Assembly: GCA_002327405.1 (NCBI GenBank) | Contig: DCVO01000098.1 | Location: forward strand, 1,334-33,706 | Reading direction: 5' to 3' | Source: Thiobacillus sp. UBA2186 | Lineage (GTDB): Bacteria; Pseudomonadota; Gammaproteobacteria; Burkholderiales; Thiobacillaceae | DNA length: 32,373 nt | Part shown: positions 8,091 through 15,414 of the stretch, in pieces | Position numbering within the stretch: position 1 is the stretch's first letter | Layout: each line of letters begins with the position of its first letter | Position numbers and translations under genes: made by a program | Notes under the pieces: model-generated | Told to the model about the DNA's origin: nothing | Database searches by the model: none | Seen by the model: only the letters and a program-made list of their open reading frames with translations

Positions 8091-8510
8091 TTGAAGGAAT
8101 CACTGAAGCCGGGCATCCGCCATGAACACCGGTTCGTGGTGCCTTCGTCGAAGACTGTGCCGGCGCTGTATCCGGAAGCCGAGGAATTCGTGGCCATGCC
8201 CGAGGTCTTCGCCACCGGCTTTCTCGTCGGCTTTCTGGAGTGGGCCTGCATCAAGTGCGTGAACCCTCATCTCGACTGGCCGCGCGAGCAGACCGTCGGC
8301 ACCCACATCGATGTCAGCCACGAGGCCGCCACGCCGCCCGGACTGGAAGTCACTGCCACTGTGGAACTCATTGCGGCAGAAGGCCGCAAACTGGTGTTCG
8401 CAGTGGAGGCACACGACGGAATCGAAGTCATTTCCAGAGGGAGGCACGAACGCTTCATCATCGACAGAGAGCGTTTCGACGCCAAGGTAGGCCGGAAAAA
8501 ACTTGGATAA
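8091..8510 (+). CDS. Hotdog-fold thioesterase (FlK-like)
   Basis: A 139-residue protein resembling single-domain hotdog thioesterases of the fluoroacetyl-CoA thioesterase-like family. The aligned segments are VFATGFLVGFLEWACIK (central helix with the acidic residue), VGTHIDVSHEAATPPG and the final strand VISRGRHERFIID. The substrate is presumably an acyl-CoA, but which one is unknown. The start is TTG at 8091, because AGGAG lies 6 nt upstream at the right spacing and no ATG occurs near the N-terminus. Its TAA overlaps the possible start of the next small gene. Confidence 0.75.
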   Translation: MKESLKPGIRHEHRFVVPSSKTVPALYPEAEEFVAMPEVFATGFLVGFLEWACIKCVNPHLDWPREQTVGTHIDVSHEAATPPGLEVTATVELIAAEGRKLVFAVEAHDGIEVISRGRHERFIIDRERFDAKVGRKKLG

Positions 8511-8760
8511 CCGCCAGCAAATGCAGGAAACCCGGAACCGCATCGAGACCCAATCGCCCGCAGCGCCGCCATCAATCAGGCGCCGCCTGTTCTGGCTGCT
8601 TGTCTGTACCGCGCTGGGCCTGGGCATCGGCACCGTCGGACACTACCTCACTTCGAAGCCGGCGTGGTTCCTGGCCTTGCCTGCGTCGCTTGCGGCAGGC
8701 TGGCTGTTCTTCGCCAACCCGTCTGAATGCATGTCGCGCCGGGACTGCGGCCGCGAGTAG
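8503..8760 (+). CDS. Small hypothetical membrane protein
   Basis: An 85-residue protein with a polar N-terminus, two hydrophobic helices (about 29-46 and 52-70) and a short tail with two cysteines (NPSECMSRRDCGRE). I do not recognise a family with a known role. Two starts are possible: TTG at 8503, overlapping the thioesterase stop, and ATG at 8521; neither has a strong ribosome binding site. Overlap with the upstream gene suggests translational coupling. Confidence 0.6.
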   Translation: MDNRQQMQETRNRIETQSPAAPPSIRRRLFWLLVCTALGLGIGTVGHYLTSKPAWFLALPASLAAGWLFFANPSECMSRRDCGRE

Positions 8761-8824
8761 AATACAGGCGTCACGAATATAAAAACGGCGCGCGCAAACG
8801 CCGCCAACATTGGAGGAGAAAGGC

Positions 8825-8974
8825 ATGACAAGGGGGACAGTGCGCCCGCGCGCCGAGCGTCGGCGCAGGGATCAGTTCATTTTCATTGAAAGGCGCAAGG
8901 GCAAAGCCCGGATGGACGGACAAATGGCGTTTTTCGCAATCCTGCTTTACGCATTGTTCCGGTTCGCCACTTAG
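8825..8974 (+). CDS. Small basic membrane-anchored protein, 49 residues
   Basis: ATG at 8825 is preceded by a very strong ribosome binding site (GGAGGAG, ending 7 nt upstream) and opens a 49-codon frame ending in TAG at 8972-8974. The protein is Arg-rich at the N-terminus (RAERRRRDQ; IERRKGKAR) and ends in a hydrophobic helix (MAFFAILLYALFRFA). Its stop is 3 nt before the next gene's ATG. The ribosome binding site and tight packing argue for a real gene. Function unknown. Confidence 0.55.
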   Translation: MTRGTVRPRAERRRRDQFIFIERRKGKARMDGQMAFFAILLYALFRFAT

Positions 8975-8977
8975 CCC

Positions 8978-9817
8978 ATGTCCCTGGCGCGCACCAACCC
9001 GATCAGCCTGACCGTCTATTGCGCGCAAGCCGGCGATCATAATGCGCTCGCCATGGCTGGGGCGAAATCCGTGGGTGCTGCGCTTTCCAGCCGGCTTGGG
9101 ATTCCTGTCAAAATCATCGGCACGCCCGGCAGCGCCCTGAACGCAGACTGGAAGACGGAACTCGCCGCAGCAATGCCGGCCTTGTCCGAGCTGGCAAAGC
9201 ATCTTGACAGTGTGTTCCGCCAAAGGCAAACACCGGTGTCTGCCCTGAGCCGCTGTGCCGCAGCACTTGCCACCCTGCCGGTCGTGATGCGCCACCGGCC
9301 CGACGCCTGCGTGGTGTGGTTCGATGCGCATGGCGACCTGAACACGCCGCAGACAAGCATTTCCGGTTATCTCGGCGGCATGGCGCTGGCAGGGCCGTCC
9401 GGACTGTGGGATTCCGGGCTTGGCAACGGCCTGCCGCTGGCCAATATCATCCTGGTCGGCGCCCGCGACCTCGACCCTGCCGAGCAGGCGCTGGCCGATA
9501 GCGGCCGGGTCGCAATGGTTCCGGCCAAAGGGGATATTCTTGCTCAATTGCGCACCGCACTTGGCGGGCGGGCAGCCTATGTTCATCTCGACTGCGACGT
9601 TCTCGATCCCGGCATCGTGCCCACCGACTACCGCGTTGCGGGCGGCCTTGATCTGGCCCGGCTTCGTGGCCTCTGCGCGGTTCTGGCCGAGACCGAAATC
9701 ATCGGCCTGGAAATTGCCGAATTCGAAGACAGCTGGGCCGACAGCGGCATGCCGGCCGCGCCGGATGCGCTGCTGGATGCGCTTGAACCGGTAATTGCGC
9801 GTCTTGGCACAGACTAA
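8978..9817 (+). CDS. Arginase/agmatinase-fold protein with degenerate first metal motif
   Basis: A 279-residue member of the ureohydrolase fold. Motif 2, WFDAHGDLNTPQTSISGYLGG (about 113-133), keeps the Asp-His-Asp metal ligands. Motif 3, HLDCDVLDPG (about 198-207), keeps both aspartates. Motif 1, normally GGDHS or GGDC near residue 90, is replaced by SALSRCAAALATLP, so the usual first-metal histidine is missing. The enzyme may hold one metal, use Cys as ligand, or act on a different substrate. Arginase, agmatinase and formimidoylglutamase cannot be told apart here. It ends the accessory run that begins at 7042. Confidence 0.75.
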   Translation: MSLARTNPISLTVYCAQAGDHNALAMAGAKSVGAALSSRLGIPVKIIGTPGSALNADWKTELAAAMPALSELAKHLDSVFRQRQTPVSALSRCAAALATLPVVMRHRPDACVVWFDAHGDLNTPQTSISGYLGGMALAGPSGLWDSGLGNGLPLANIILVGARDLDPAEQALADSGRVAMVPAKGDILAQLRTALGGRAAYVHLDCDVLDPGIVPTDYRVAGGLDLARLRGLCAVLAETEIIGLEIAEFEDSWADSGMPAAPDALLDALEPVIARLGTD

Positions 9818-9907
9818 CGGACATGGCGGCTGCGCCCACCCGAATCATGAATGCAGCGCACCGCCGTGTCCGTTCCCTCTCCCCGGCCCTCTCCCCGCGG
9901 GAGAGGG
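9818..9907. terminator. Nested inverted repeats between convergent genes
   Basis: Two hairpins fill the gap between the arginase-fold gene and the lpxR-like gene. The first pairs CGGACATGGCGG (9818-9829) with CCGCCGTGTCCG (9861-9872), with one mismatch, and extends inward around a one-base bulge. The second is a perfect 9-bp stem, CCCTCTCCC (9887-9895) with GGGAGAGGG (9899-9907). There is no clear T-run, so a terminator role is inferred from position. The second hairpin resembles CCCTCTCC-type palindromes that are dispersed in many proteobacterial genomes. Confidence 0.5.
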
Positions 9908-9937
9908 GGACGGGGAAACGCTACGCGTCGTTTCATG

Positions 9938-10924
9938 TTAAAAGCTGGCCGAAATACTGACGGCGCCGAAATTGTCGCCCGACTTCTGGCCCCTGTATTC
10001 CGGCGTCCGGTAAATATGCGTGTAGGCAATGCGCACGCTGTCGAAGCTCAGCACCAGCCCCATCTGGATGTCGCCCACCCAGGTTTTGCTGTCCACGCTG
10101 TGGCTGTCGCTGAAGGTGTTGCCGTCGAGAAAAATGTTGTGCGCCATCGCCCTGCCGTCCACGCCGGCATAGAAGTACCAGCCGAAGCCGTCGCACGGCA
10201 TGAAGAAACCGGATCCCGGCAGGCTGGGCCGTATGCGCGGCGGACCGTAATCGCGTTCCAGCCCTTGCCCCAGGCGCATGGTTGCGCCGGCGTTGAGATA
10301 GGTGGCGACATTGCCCAGGCTGCCGCCGACATGGGGGATGAAATCGTAATCGAGGAACTTGACCGGCTTGCGCCAGATATGACGCCATTTGCGCTCATAG
10401 GTCAGCACGGCCGTGAGCTCGTTGTCGAGCTGGTTGTCCCAGCCGCGCGCCTCGGCTGAGCCGATCAGGCTGTGGAAATTGTTCTGCACCTCTTCGCCCA
10501 GCGCCCAGGGGCCGACCAGGCCCAGGTCCAGTTCCCAGGTATCGAGAATGCCGCCGAAACTGTTGTCGCTTTCGGCCACCACCGCCATGCCTGCGTAGAG
10601 ATAGCCGGCATAGGGCCGCTCGTCGGGCACCAGCGCCGCCGCCCGGGTATCGTCGGGGGTGTAGATGTTGTGGCCGATCGCATAGCCCGTCCTCAGTCTG
10701 GCGCCGTCGGGCATGAAAGGCATGGCCGCGGCAAACCTGCGGATATAAGGCGCCACGTCGTCCTCATGCGACAGGTAGGAAAGGCGCAGGCCATTGGTGT
10801 AATGATGGTCGCTGCCGGTGAAGACGTCGTTCTCCACCAGCAGGGTATAGAAACCGCGGCTCAGGTCCGCCTGGCTGGCCGTTGCTGCCGCCAGCAACAG
10901 GGCTGCAGCGCAGCGCGGCCACAT
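9938..10924 (-). CDS. LpxR-like outer-membrane lipid A 3'-O-deacylase (DUF2219)
   Basis: A 328-residue outer-membrane beta-barrel. The N-terminus from the ATG at 10924 is a signal peptide (WPRCAAALLLAAATASQA). Family motifs follow: LVENDVFTGSDHHYTNG, holding the Asn-Asp pair, and HNIYTPDDTRAAALVPDERP followed by YAG. The last residue is Phe, as is typical for barrels. LpxR removes the 3'-acyloxyacyl group from lipid A; activity here is inferred. The start lies 1 nt after the trxA stop, so the pair is co-transcribed. Confidence 0.82.
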   Translation of the reverse strand: MWPRCAAALLLAAATASQADLSRGFYTLLVENDVFTGSDHHYTNGLRLSYLSHEDDVAPYIRRFAAAMPFMPDGARLRTGYAIGHNIYTPDDTRAAALVPDERPYAGYLYAGMAVVAESDNSFGGILDTWELDLGLVGPWALGEEVQNNFHSLIGSAEARGWDNQLDNELTAVLTYERKWRHIWRKPVKFLDYDFIPHVGGSLGNVATYLNAGATMRLGQGLERDYGPPRIRPSLPGSGFFMPCDGFGWYFYAGVDGRAMAHNIFLDGNTFSDSHSVDSKTWVGDIQMGLVLSFDSVRIAYTHIYRTPEYRGQKSGDNFGAVSISASF

Positions 10925-10925
10925 G

Positions 10926-11294
10926 TCAGGCCTGCCGGTTTTGCTCGGCGATTTCCTTGCGCACCTGGTCCATGTCCAGCGCAAGCACCTGCCCGAGCAA
11001 CTGGTCAAGGGCCGAGGCCGGCAGCGAGCCCGCCTGCGAGAAGAGGATGATCTGCTCGCGAAACACCATCAGGGTGGGGATGGAACGGATATTGAAGGAA
11101 GCGGCCAGCCCCTGCTCGACCTCGGTGTTGACCTTGGCAAATGCCACGCCCGGATGTTTTTCCGAAGCTTCCTCGTAGATGGGGGCAAACGCGCGGCACG
11201 GGCCGCACCAGGGTGCCCAGAAATCGACGATGACGATGTCGTTGCCGGTGATGGTTTGTTCGAAATTCTCGTTGTTGAGTTCTATGGTGGCCAT
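10926..11294 (-). CDS. trxA: Thioredoxin-family protein (WCGPC)
   Basis: A 122-residue cytoplasmic thioredoxin. The active site VDFWAPWCGPCRAF has C30 and C33, and the cis-proline is in NIRSIPTLMVF. It is slightly longer than canonical TrxA: the tail ALDMDQVRKEIAEQNRQA adds a charged helix. The frame is open upstream, but the ATG at 11294 gives the normal N-terminus. It lies immediately upstream of the lpxR-like gene. It could be a dedicated reductant rather than the main thioredoxin. Confidence 0.85.
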   Translation of the reverse strand: MATIELNNENFEQTITGNDIVIVDFWAPWCGPCRAFAPIYEEASEKHPGVAFAKVNTEVEQGLAASFNIRSIPTLMVFREQIILFSQAGSLPASALDQLLGQVLALDMDQVRKEIAEQNRQA

Positions 11295-11511
11295 GGAATG
11301 GGCTCCGTGGTTGATTGAAAAAGAAATGCGGCGGCAAGCCGCGCAATAAAGTCCGGCATGCGAAAGCCAATCCGGGCAGCATGCCAAATCCCCGCCCGCC
11401 ACAGGGGCATAAAAAGCTGCAACCAATTGCACAAGGTTCAATCCTAACAAGGAATGGCAGGACGGTTGTAAGTTTTCGGCTGTCTGCCGACCAAGAATAA
11501 AGGAGACCACC

Positions 11512-12450
11512 ATGCGCATCATCAAACCCGGCGACATCCTCCCCTCGGACATCACGCCGCGCGAAACCTATCTCAATCGCCGCCAGTTCATGGCGGGTAT
11601 TGCTGCCCTCGCCGCGGCACCCGCATTCGCTGCGTCCGCTCCGGCTGCCCATGGACCGAAACTGCCGGGGACAAAGCCCGGCCGCTTTTCGACGAACGAA
11701 GCCAGGACCCCGTTCGAGTCGGTTGCCGGCTACAACAACTTCTACGAGTTCGGCACCGGCAAATCCGACCCGGCCGAAAATGCCCATACTCTGAAAACCC
11801 GGCCCTGGACAGTCGCAGTGGAAGGCGAAGTCAAGCGCGCCAGGATCCATGACATCGACGAGATGCTCAGGCTTGCGCCGCTGGAAGAGCGCATCTATCG
11901 CCTGCGCTGCGTGGAGGGCTGGTCCATGGTCATTCCCTGGGTCGGCTTCCCGCTCGCCGAACTGATCCGGCGGGCGGAACCCACCGGCAATGCCAAGTTC
12001 GTCGAATTCGTCACCCTGCATGACCCCGGACAAATGCCCTACCAGCGCACTTCGATTCTGGACTGGCCCTATGTCGAAGGCTTGCGCATCGACGAGGCAA
12101 ACCACCCGCTGACCCTGCTTGCAGTCGGGCTCTACGGAGAAGTCCTGCCCGGGCAGAACGGTGCGCCAGTCAGGCTGGTGGTGCCCTGGAAATACGGCTT
12201 CAAGAGCGCCAAGTCCATCGTGAAAATCCGCTTTGTCGAGAAAGCGCCAAACACGGCCTGGATGCGGGCCGCTCCCGACGAATACGGTTTTTTCTCCAAC
12301 GTGAACCCCAGGGTCGACCATCCGCGCTGGAGCCAGGCAAGGGAACGCCGGATCGGCGAGTTCTTCAAGCGCGAGACCCTGATGTTCAACGGCTACGCCG
12401 AACAGGTGGCCCATCTTTACCGCGGCATGGATTTGCGAAAATTTTTCTGA
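11512..12450 (+). CDS. msrP: Protein-methionine-sulfoxide reductase catalytic subunit MsrP
   Basis: Periplasmic molybdopterin enzyme (312 residues) that reduces methionine sulfoxide in exported proteins, taking electrons from MsrQ. A Tat signal, NRRQFMAGIAALAAAPAFAA, is at 22-41. The molybdenum-ligand cysteine is C133 in YRLRCVEGWSMVIPWVGFPL. AAAGGAGA lies just upstream of the ATG at 11512. The stop directly abuts the msrQ ATG, so the two are coupled. Divergent from trxA across about 217 bp. Confidence 0.96.
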   Translation: MRIIKPGDILPSDITPRETYLNRRQFMAGIAALAAAPAFAASAPAAHGPKLPGTKPGRFSTNEARTPFESVAGYNNFYEFGTGKSDPAENAHTLKTRPWTVAVEGEVKRARIHDIDEMLRLAPLEERIYRLRCVEGWSMVIPWVGFPLAELIRRAEPTGNAKFVEFVTLHDPGQMPYQRTSILDWPYVEGLRIDEANHPLTLLAVGLYGEVLPGQNGAPVRLVVPWKYGFKSAKSIVKIRFVEKAPNTAWMRAAPDEYGFFSNVNPRVDHPRWSQARERRIGEFFKRETLMFNGYAEQVAHLYRGMDLRKFF

Positions 12451-13080
12451 ATGCGGTTGCCTGCTTCACTCTCGCGCCGGCAGATTCTTTGGGGCAAAAC
12501 CGCAGTCTGGCTGCTTTGCCTGGCGCCGCTCGCGCGGCTGATTTTCCTTGGGTTGACCGATGGGCTGGGGGCCAACCCGATCGAGTTCATCACCCGCTCC
12601 ACCGGCACCTGGACTCTGGTCGGCCTGTTGGTGACGCTTTCCGTCACCCCCTTGCGCAAGCTGACCGAGCTGAACTGGCTGATCCGCTTCCGCAGGCTGT
12701 TCGGACTGTTCGCCTTTTTCTACGCCTGCCTGCACTTCACGACCTACATCTGGCTGGACCAGTTCTTCGACCCTGCCGGCATTGCCAAGGACATCATCAA
12801 GCGGCCCTTCATCACTGTTGGCTTCAGCGCCTTTGTCCTGCTCATGCCGCTGGCGGCAAGCTCCAGCCAGCACATGATGAGAAAGCTGGGTCGCAACTGG
12901 CAACGCCTGCATCGGCTTGTTTATTTCATAGCCGGCCTGGGCGTGGTGCATTACTGGTGGCTGGTGAAAAAGGACATTACCCAGCCGCTGGTCTACGCCT
13001 GCGTGCTGGCCATCCTTCTGGCCATGCGGCTCCCCGGTTTCAAGATCAGCACTCCGAATAAACGGGAAGCGGCGAGCTGA
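12451..13080 (+). CDS. msrQ: Heme-binding membrane subunit MsrQ of the MsrPQ system
   Basis: A 209-residue inner-membrane b-type cytochrome of the ferric-reductase-like family that passes electrons from the quinone pool or a flavin reductase to MsrP. About six hydrophobic helices are visible. Likely heme-ligand histidines lie in ACLHFTTYIWLDQ and in RLHRLVYFIAGLGVVHYWW. The ATG at 12451 follows the msrP TGA with no gap. Confidence 0.95.
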   Translation: MRLPASLSRRQILWGKTAVWLLCLAPLARLIFLGLTDGLGANPIEFITRSTGTWTLVGLLVTLSVTPLRKLTELNWLIRFRRLFGLFAFFYACLHFTTYIWLDQFFDPAGIAKDIIKRPFITVGFSAFVLLMPLAASSSQHMMRKLGRNWQRLHRLVYFIAGLGVVHYWWLVKKDITQPLVYACVLAILLAMRLPGFKISTPNKREAAS

Positions 13081-13089
13081 CAAGCTCGC

Positions 13090-13119
13090 AGGAAATAAAA
13101 AGGGGGGCCGAAGCCCCCC
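13090..13119 (-). terminator. Intrinsic terminator of the histone-like gene
   Basis: On the minus strand GGGGGGC, a TTCG loop and GCCCCCC form a perfect 7-bp GC stem with a stable tetraloop, followed by TTTTTATTTCC. This is a textbook Rho-independent terminator for the gene ending at 13144. On the plus strand the same hairpin could serve msrQ, but no T-run follows there. Confidence 0.9.
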
Positions 13120-13143
13120 TGTCTTGCCGAATCCGGCTTGACC

Positions 13144-13749
13144 TTAGAGCCCAAAAGGCTTGATGACCGGCATGGGAGCCGGAGAAGCGGGAGCAGCCGG
13201 TGCTGCTGCAGGAGCAGGAGCAGGCTTGGGTGCCACTTTCTTGGGAGCCGCTTTTTTGGCTGCAGGTTTTTTAGCCGCGGGCTTTTTTACGGCAGGCTTC
13301 CTGGCCGGAGCTGCTGCCTTTTTGGCAACAGGCTTCCTGGCTGCCGGCTTCCTGGCGGCTGCCTTTTTGGCAGCAGGCTTCCTGGCTGCCGGCTTCCTGG
13401 CGGCTACCTTCTTGGCAGCAGGCTTCCTGGCTGCCGGCTTCTTGGCGGCTACCTTTTTGGCAGCAGGCTTCCTGGCTGCCGGCTTCTTGGCGGCTACCTT
13501 CTTGGCCGGCGCCGCTTTCTTGGCTGCCGGCTTCTTGGCGGCTACCTTTTTGGCGACAGGCTTCTTGGCTGCCGGCTTCTTGGCGGCTACCTTCTTGGCT
13601 GCCGGTTTCTTGACGGCAGGCTTCTTGGCCGCCGGCTTCTTGGCTGGCGCCGCCTTCTTGGCCGCCGGTTTCTTGGCGGCAGGCTTCTTGGCCGGCGCCG
13701 CCTTCTTGGCCGCCGGTTTCTTGGCGGCAGGTTTCTTGGCAGTAGCCAT
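13144..13749 (-). CDS. Histone H1-like Lys/Ala/Pro-rich repeat protein (AlgP/HctB type)
   Basis: A 201-residue protein made almost wholly of KPAAKK/KAAPAKK/KVAAKK-type repeats (residues 5-165), followed by a Pro/Ala tail. Such proteins resemble the C-terminal tail of eukaryotic H1 and bacterial AlgP. They bind DNA without sequence specificity and are probably nucleoid-associated. The ATG at 13749 has AAGGAG at good spacing. A promoter is proposed at 13906-13933, and a perfect terminator follows the stop. The nucleotide repeats make its length prone to change. Confidence 0.85.
   Translation of the reverse strand: MATAKKPAAKKPAAKKAAPAKKPAAKKPAAKKAAPAKKPAAKKPAVKKPAAKKVAAKKPAAKKPVAKKVAAKKPAAKKAAPAKKVAAKKPAARKPAAKKVAAKKPAARKPAAKKVAARKPAARKPAAKKAAARKPAARKPVAKKAAAPARKPAVKKPAAKKPAAKKAAPKKVAPKPAPAPAAAPAAPASPAPMPVIKPFGL
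13250..13745. repeat. Tandem degenerate repeats inside the histone-like gene
   Basis: Units such as GGCTGCCGGCTTCTTGGCGG and AGCAGGCTTCCTGGCTGCCG recur across about 500 bp with small substitutions. They encode KPAAKK-type peptides on the minus strand. The plus strand is open too (hydrophobic GFLAAGFLAAT repeats) but only as a mirror of the repeat. Recombination between units is expected to vary the copy number. Confidence 0.85.
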
Positions 13750-13905
13750 ATATCACACTCCTTCTGAAGTTGGACAAGTCACTACAACTACAAACAAAGC
13801 GTGCAGAGGTTGGAAATGCACTTCCAAAGCGTGGCATCCACAACGGCCCCCTGTTCCGAAACCCGCATGGAATGGGTGACACCAAAGCTCCGCTTGGTGA
13901 CGCTC

Positions 13906-13933
13906 ATTCTAGATACTTTTTTCAGCAGTTCAA
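13906..13933 (-). promoter_or_regulatory. Putative sigma-70 promoter of the histone-like gene
   Basis: On the minus strand TTGAAC (13928-13933) and TAGAAT (13906-13911) are separated by 16 bp, giving a start near 13899 and a leader of about 150 nt. A small hairpin, CACCAA/TTGGTG (13880-13899), lies at the start of the leader. A perfect TTGACA also occurs at 13939-13944 but without a well-spaced -10. Confidence 0.45.
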
Positions 13934-13991
13934 CAAACTGTCAAGTTTTTTGAGTTTTTCCCGGTGAAAAATGTGGCAGCCGAACAAAAGA

Positions 13992-14004
13992 TATCGTGTC
14001 GATA
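13992..14004. promoter_or_regulatory. Operator-like palindrome matching the P460/marR operator
   Basis: TATCGTGTCGATA is a perfect palindrome around a TGT centre. TCGTGTCGATAC (13994-14005) is identical to 12 nt in the P460/marR intergenic operator (16327-16338). It lies about 60 bp upstream of the proposed -35 of the histone-like gene and 44 bp past the lysA stop. Binding by the MarR protein is inference. Confidence 0.4.
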
Positions 14005-14031
14005 CTTTTTCGAGGACCACACGCTGGAAGA

Positions 14032-14049
14032 AGCGATTGGCCAATCGCT
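14032..14049. repeat. 18-bp perfect palindrome at the lysA stop
   Basis: AGCGATTGGCCAATCGCT is a perfect palindrome overlapping the lysA TAG. As RNA it gives a 7-bp stem with a GGCC loop. On the minus strand only CTTCTTCC follows, so if it is a terminator it is weak. Confidence 0.5.
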
Positions 14050-15292
14050 AGGAAACAAGCCGTTCTCCGGCCATCAGCTCCTCGACGGTTTCGCGTTCGC
14101 GAATGAGGAAAATTTCATTCTTGTTCACCACCACTTCCGCCGCCCTAGGGCGGCTATTGTAGTTGGAGCTCATGCTCATGCCGTATGCACCTGCCGCCAG
14201 AACCGCCAGCAGGCCGCCCTCCACAACCGCCAGACGCCTGCCAAGCCCGATAAAATCGCCGGTTTCGCAGACCGGCCCCACTACGTCGCACTCTAGGCTC
14301 GCGGTCTCGGATTCGACCACCGGGACAATTTCATGGAAGGCGTCGTACAAAGCGGGACGCATGAGATCGTTCATCGCCGCGTCGACGATGACGAAGTTTT
14401 TGCCCTCCCCGCGCTTGATGTACTCGACCCTGGTAAGCAGCACGCCCGCCTCGCCAACCAGCGAGCGACCGGGCTCCACGATGACCTCCTCCATGCGGCC
14501 TTTGAAGCGGCTTCGCAGAATCTCCCGGTAGAGCGCCATGTCCGGCGGCGTCTCGTCCTGATAGCGGATGCCCACCCCGCCGCCAATGTCGACATGCCTA
14601 AGCCTGATGCCCGCCGAAGCCAGGCTGTCGACCAGTGCCAGTACCCGGTCCAATGCATCGGCAACGGGCGAAAGATCGGTCAGTTGGGAACCGATATGGC
14701 AGTCCACGCCATGGACTTCCACATGCGGCATTTCCGCCGCGCGCCTGTACAGCCCGTGCGCCCGCCCGATCGGCACGCCAAACTTGTTCTGCTTGAGGCC
14801 GGTTGAGATGTATGGATGGGTCTTGGGGTCGACGTCGGGGTTGACCCGAAAGGACACCGGAGCCCGCTTGCCGAGTTCGCCCGCCACCCGGTTCAGGCGT
14901 TCCAGCTCGCTTTCCGACTCCACGTTGAAACAGCGGATTCCCGCCTCCAGCGCCATGCGCATCTCGGCAGCGGTCTTGCCGACACCGGAAAACACCACTT
15001 TGTCCGCGCTGCCGCCGGCGGCGAGCACGCGGGCGAGTTCGCCGCCGGATACGATGTCGAAGCCCGCCCCGAGTCGAGCGAAATGCTGGAGGATAGCCAG
15101 ACTGCTGTTGGCCTTGACCGCATAGCAGATCAGATGCGGCAAACCGGCCAACGCCCGCTCATACGCCTGATAGGCATCATTCAGGGCTGCGAGCGAATAG
15201 ACATATAGTGGCGTGCCGTAACGGCGCGCCAAGTCCTCAAGGGACGCCTCCTCAAGGAACAGGCGCCCATCTTTGCGGTGCAGATGGTTCAT
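14048..15292 (-). CDS. lysA: Diaminopimelate decarboxylase LysA
   Basis: PLP enzyme (414 residues) that converts meso-diaminopimelate to lysine. The PLP lysine is K60 in ICYAVKANSS. Further motifs are HIGSQLTDLSP, the glycine-rich HVDIGGGVGIRY that binds PLP phosphate, EPGRSLVGEAG, and GPVCETGDF carrying the catalytic cysteine. The frame is open upstream, but the ATG at 15292 overlaps the lptM stop (ATGA) and gives the normal N-terminus. The lptM-lysA order is common in proteobacteria. dapF is not visible here. Confidence 0.96.
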   Translation of the reverse strand: MNHLHRKDGRLFLEEASLEDLARRYGTPLYVYSLAALNDAYQAYERALAGLPHLICYAVKANSSLAILQHFARLGAGFDIVSGGELARVLAAGGSADKVVFSGVGKTAAEMRMALEAGIRCFNVESESELERLNRVAGELGKRAPVSFRVNPDVDPKTHPYISTGLKQNKFGVPIGRAHGLYRRAAEMPHVEVHGVDCHIGSQLTDLSPVADALDRVLALVDSLASAGIRLRHVDIGGGVGIRYQDETPPDMALYREILRSRFKGRMEEVIVEPGRSLVGEAGVLLTRVEYIKRGEGKNFVIVDAAMNDLMRPALYDAFHEIVPVVESETASLECDVVGPVCETGDFIGLGRRLAVVEGGLLAVLAAGAYGMSMSSNYNSRPRAAEVVVNKNEIFLIRERETVEELMAGERLVS

Positions 15293-15414
15293 TTGGGTGT
15301 TTTCTGGGTGTCGGCCGGCTTCTGGTCCGGCAGGGTAAGCGGCCCTTTGGAGCCGCAGGCGGCCAGCTGCGCCAGCAGTAACGTCAGGGCAAGCAGGGTA
15401 GCGAACGGTTTCAT
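15289..15414 (-). CDS. lptM: Small lipoprotein LptM (LppL/YifL-like)
   Basis: A 41-residue lipoprotein precursor. A basic-hydrophobic signal (KPFATLLALTLLLAQ) leads to the lipobox LAAC, then GSKGPLTLP, the conserved motif of LptM/LppL proteins. In E. coli LptM helps assemble the LptDE lipopolysaccharide translocon. The gene overlaps lysA by 4 nt, its usual location. Its ATG at 15414 abuts a palindrome. Confidence 0.85.
   Translation of the reverse strand: MKPFATLLALTLLLAQLAACGSKGPLTLPDQKPADTQKTPK

Noticed and set aside
11005..12414. 469-codon open frame antisense to msrP and overlapping trxA
   Set aside because: The plus strand holds msrP with Tat signal and Mo-ligand Cys; the trxA frame is the real minus-strand gene.
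13144..13749. CRISPR-like or satellite array
   Set aside because: The repeats are contiguous, degenerate and in frame with a coding region; no spacers are present.
13160..13879. Plus-strand hydrophobic GFLAAGFLAAT repeat protein
   Set aside because: It is the mirror image of the KPAAKK repeat on the minus strand, which has the ribosome binding site, promoter and terminator.
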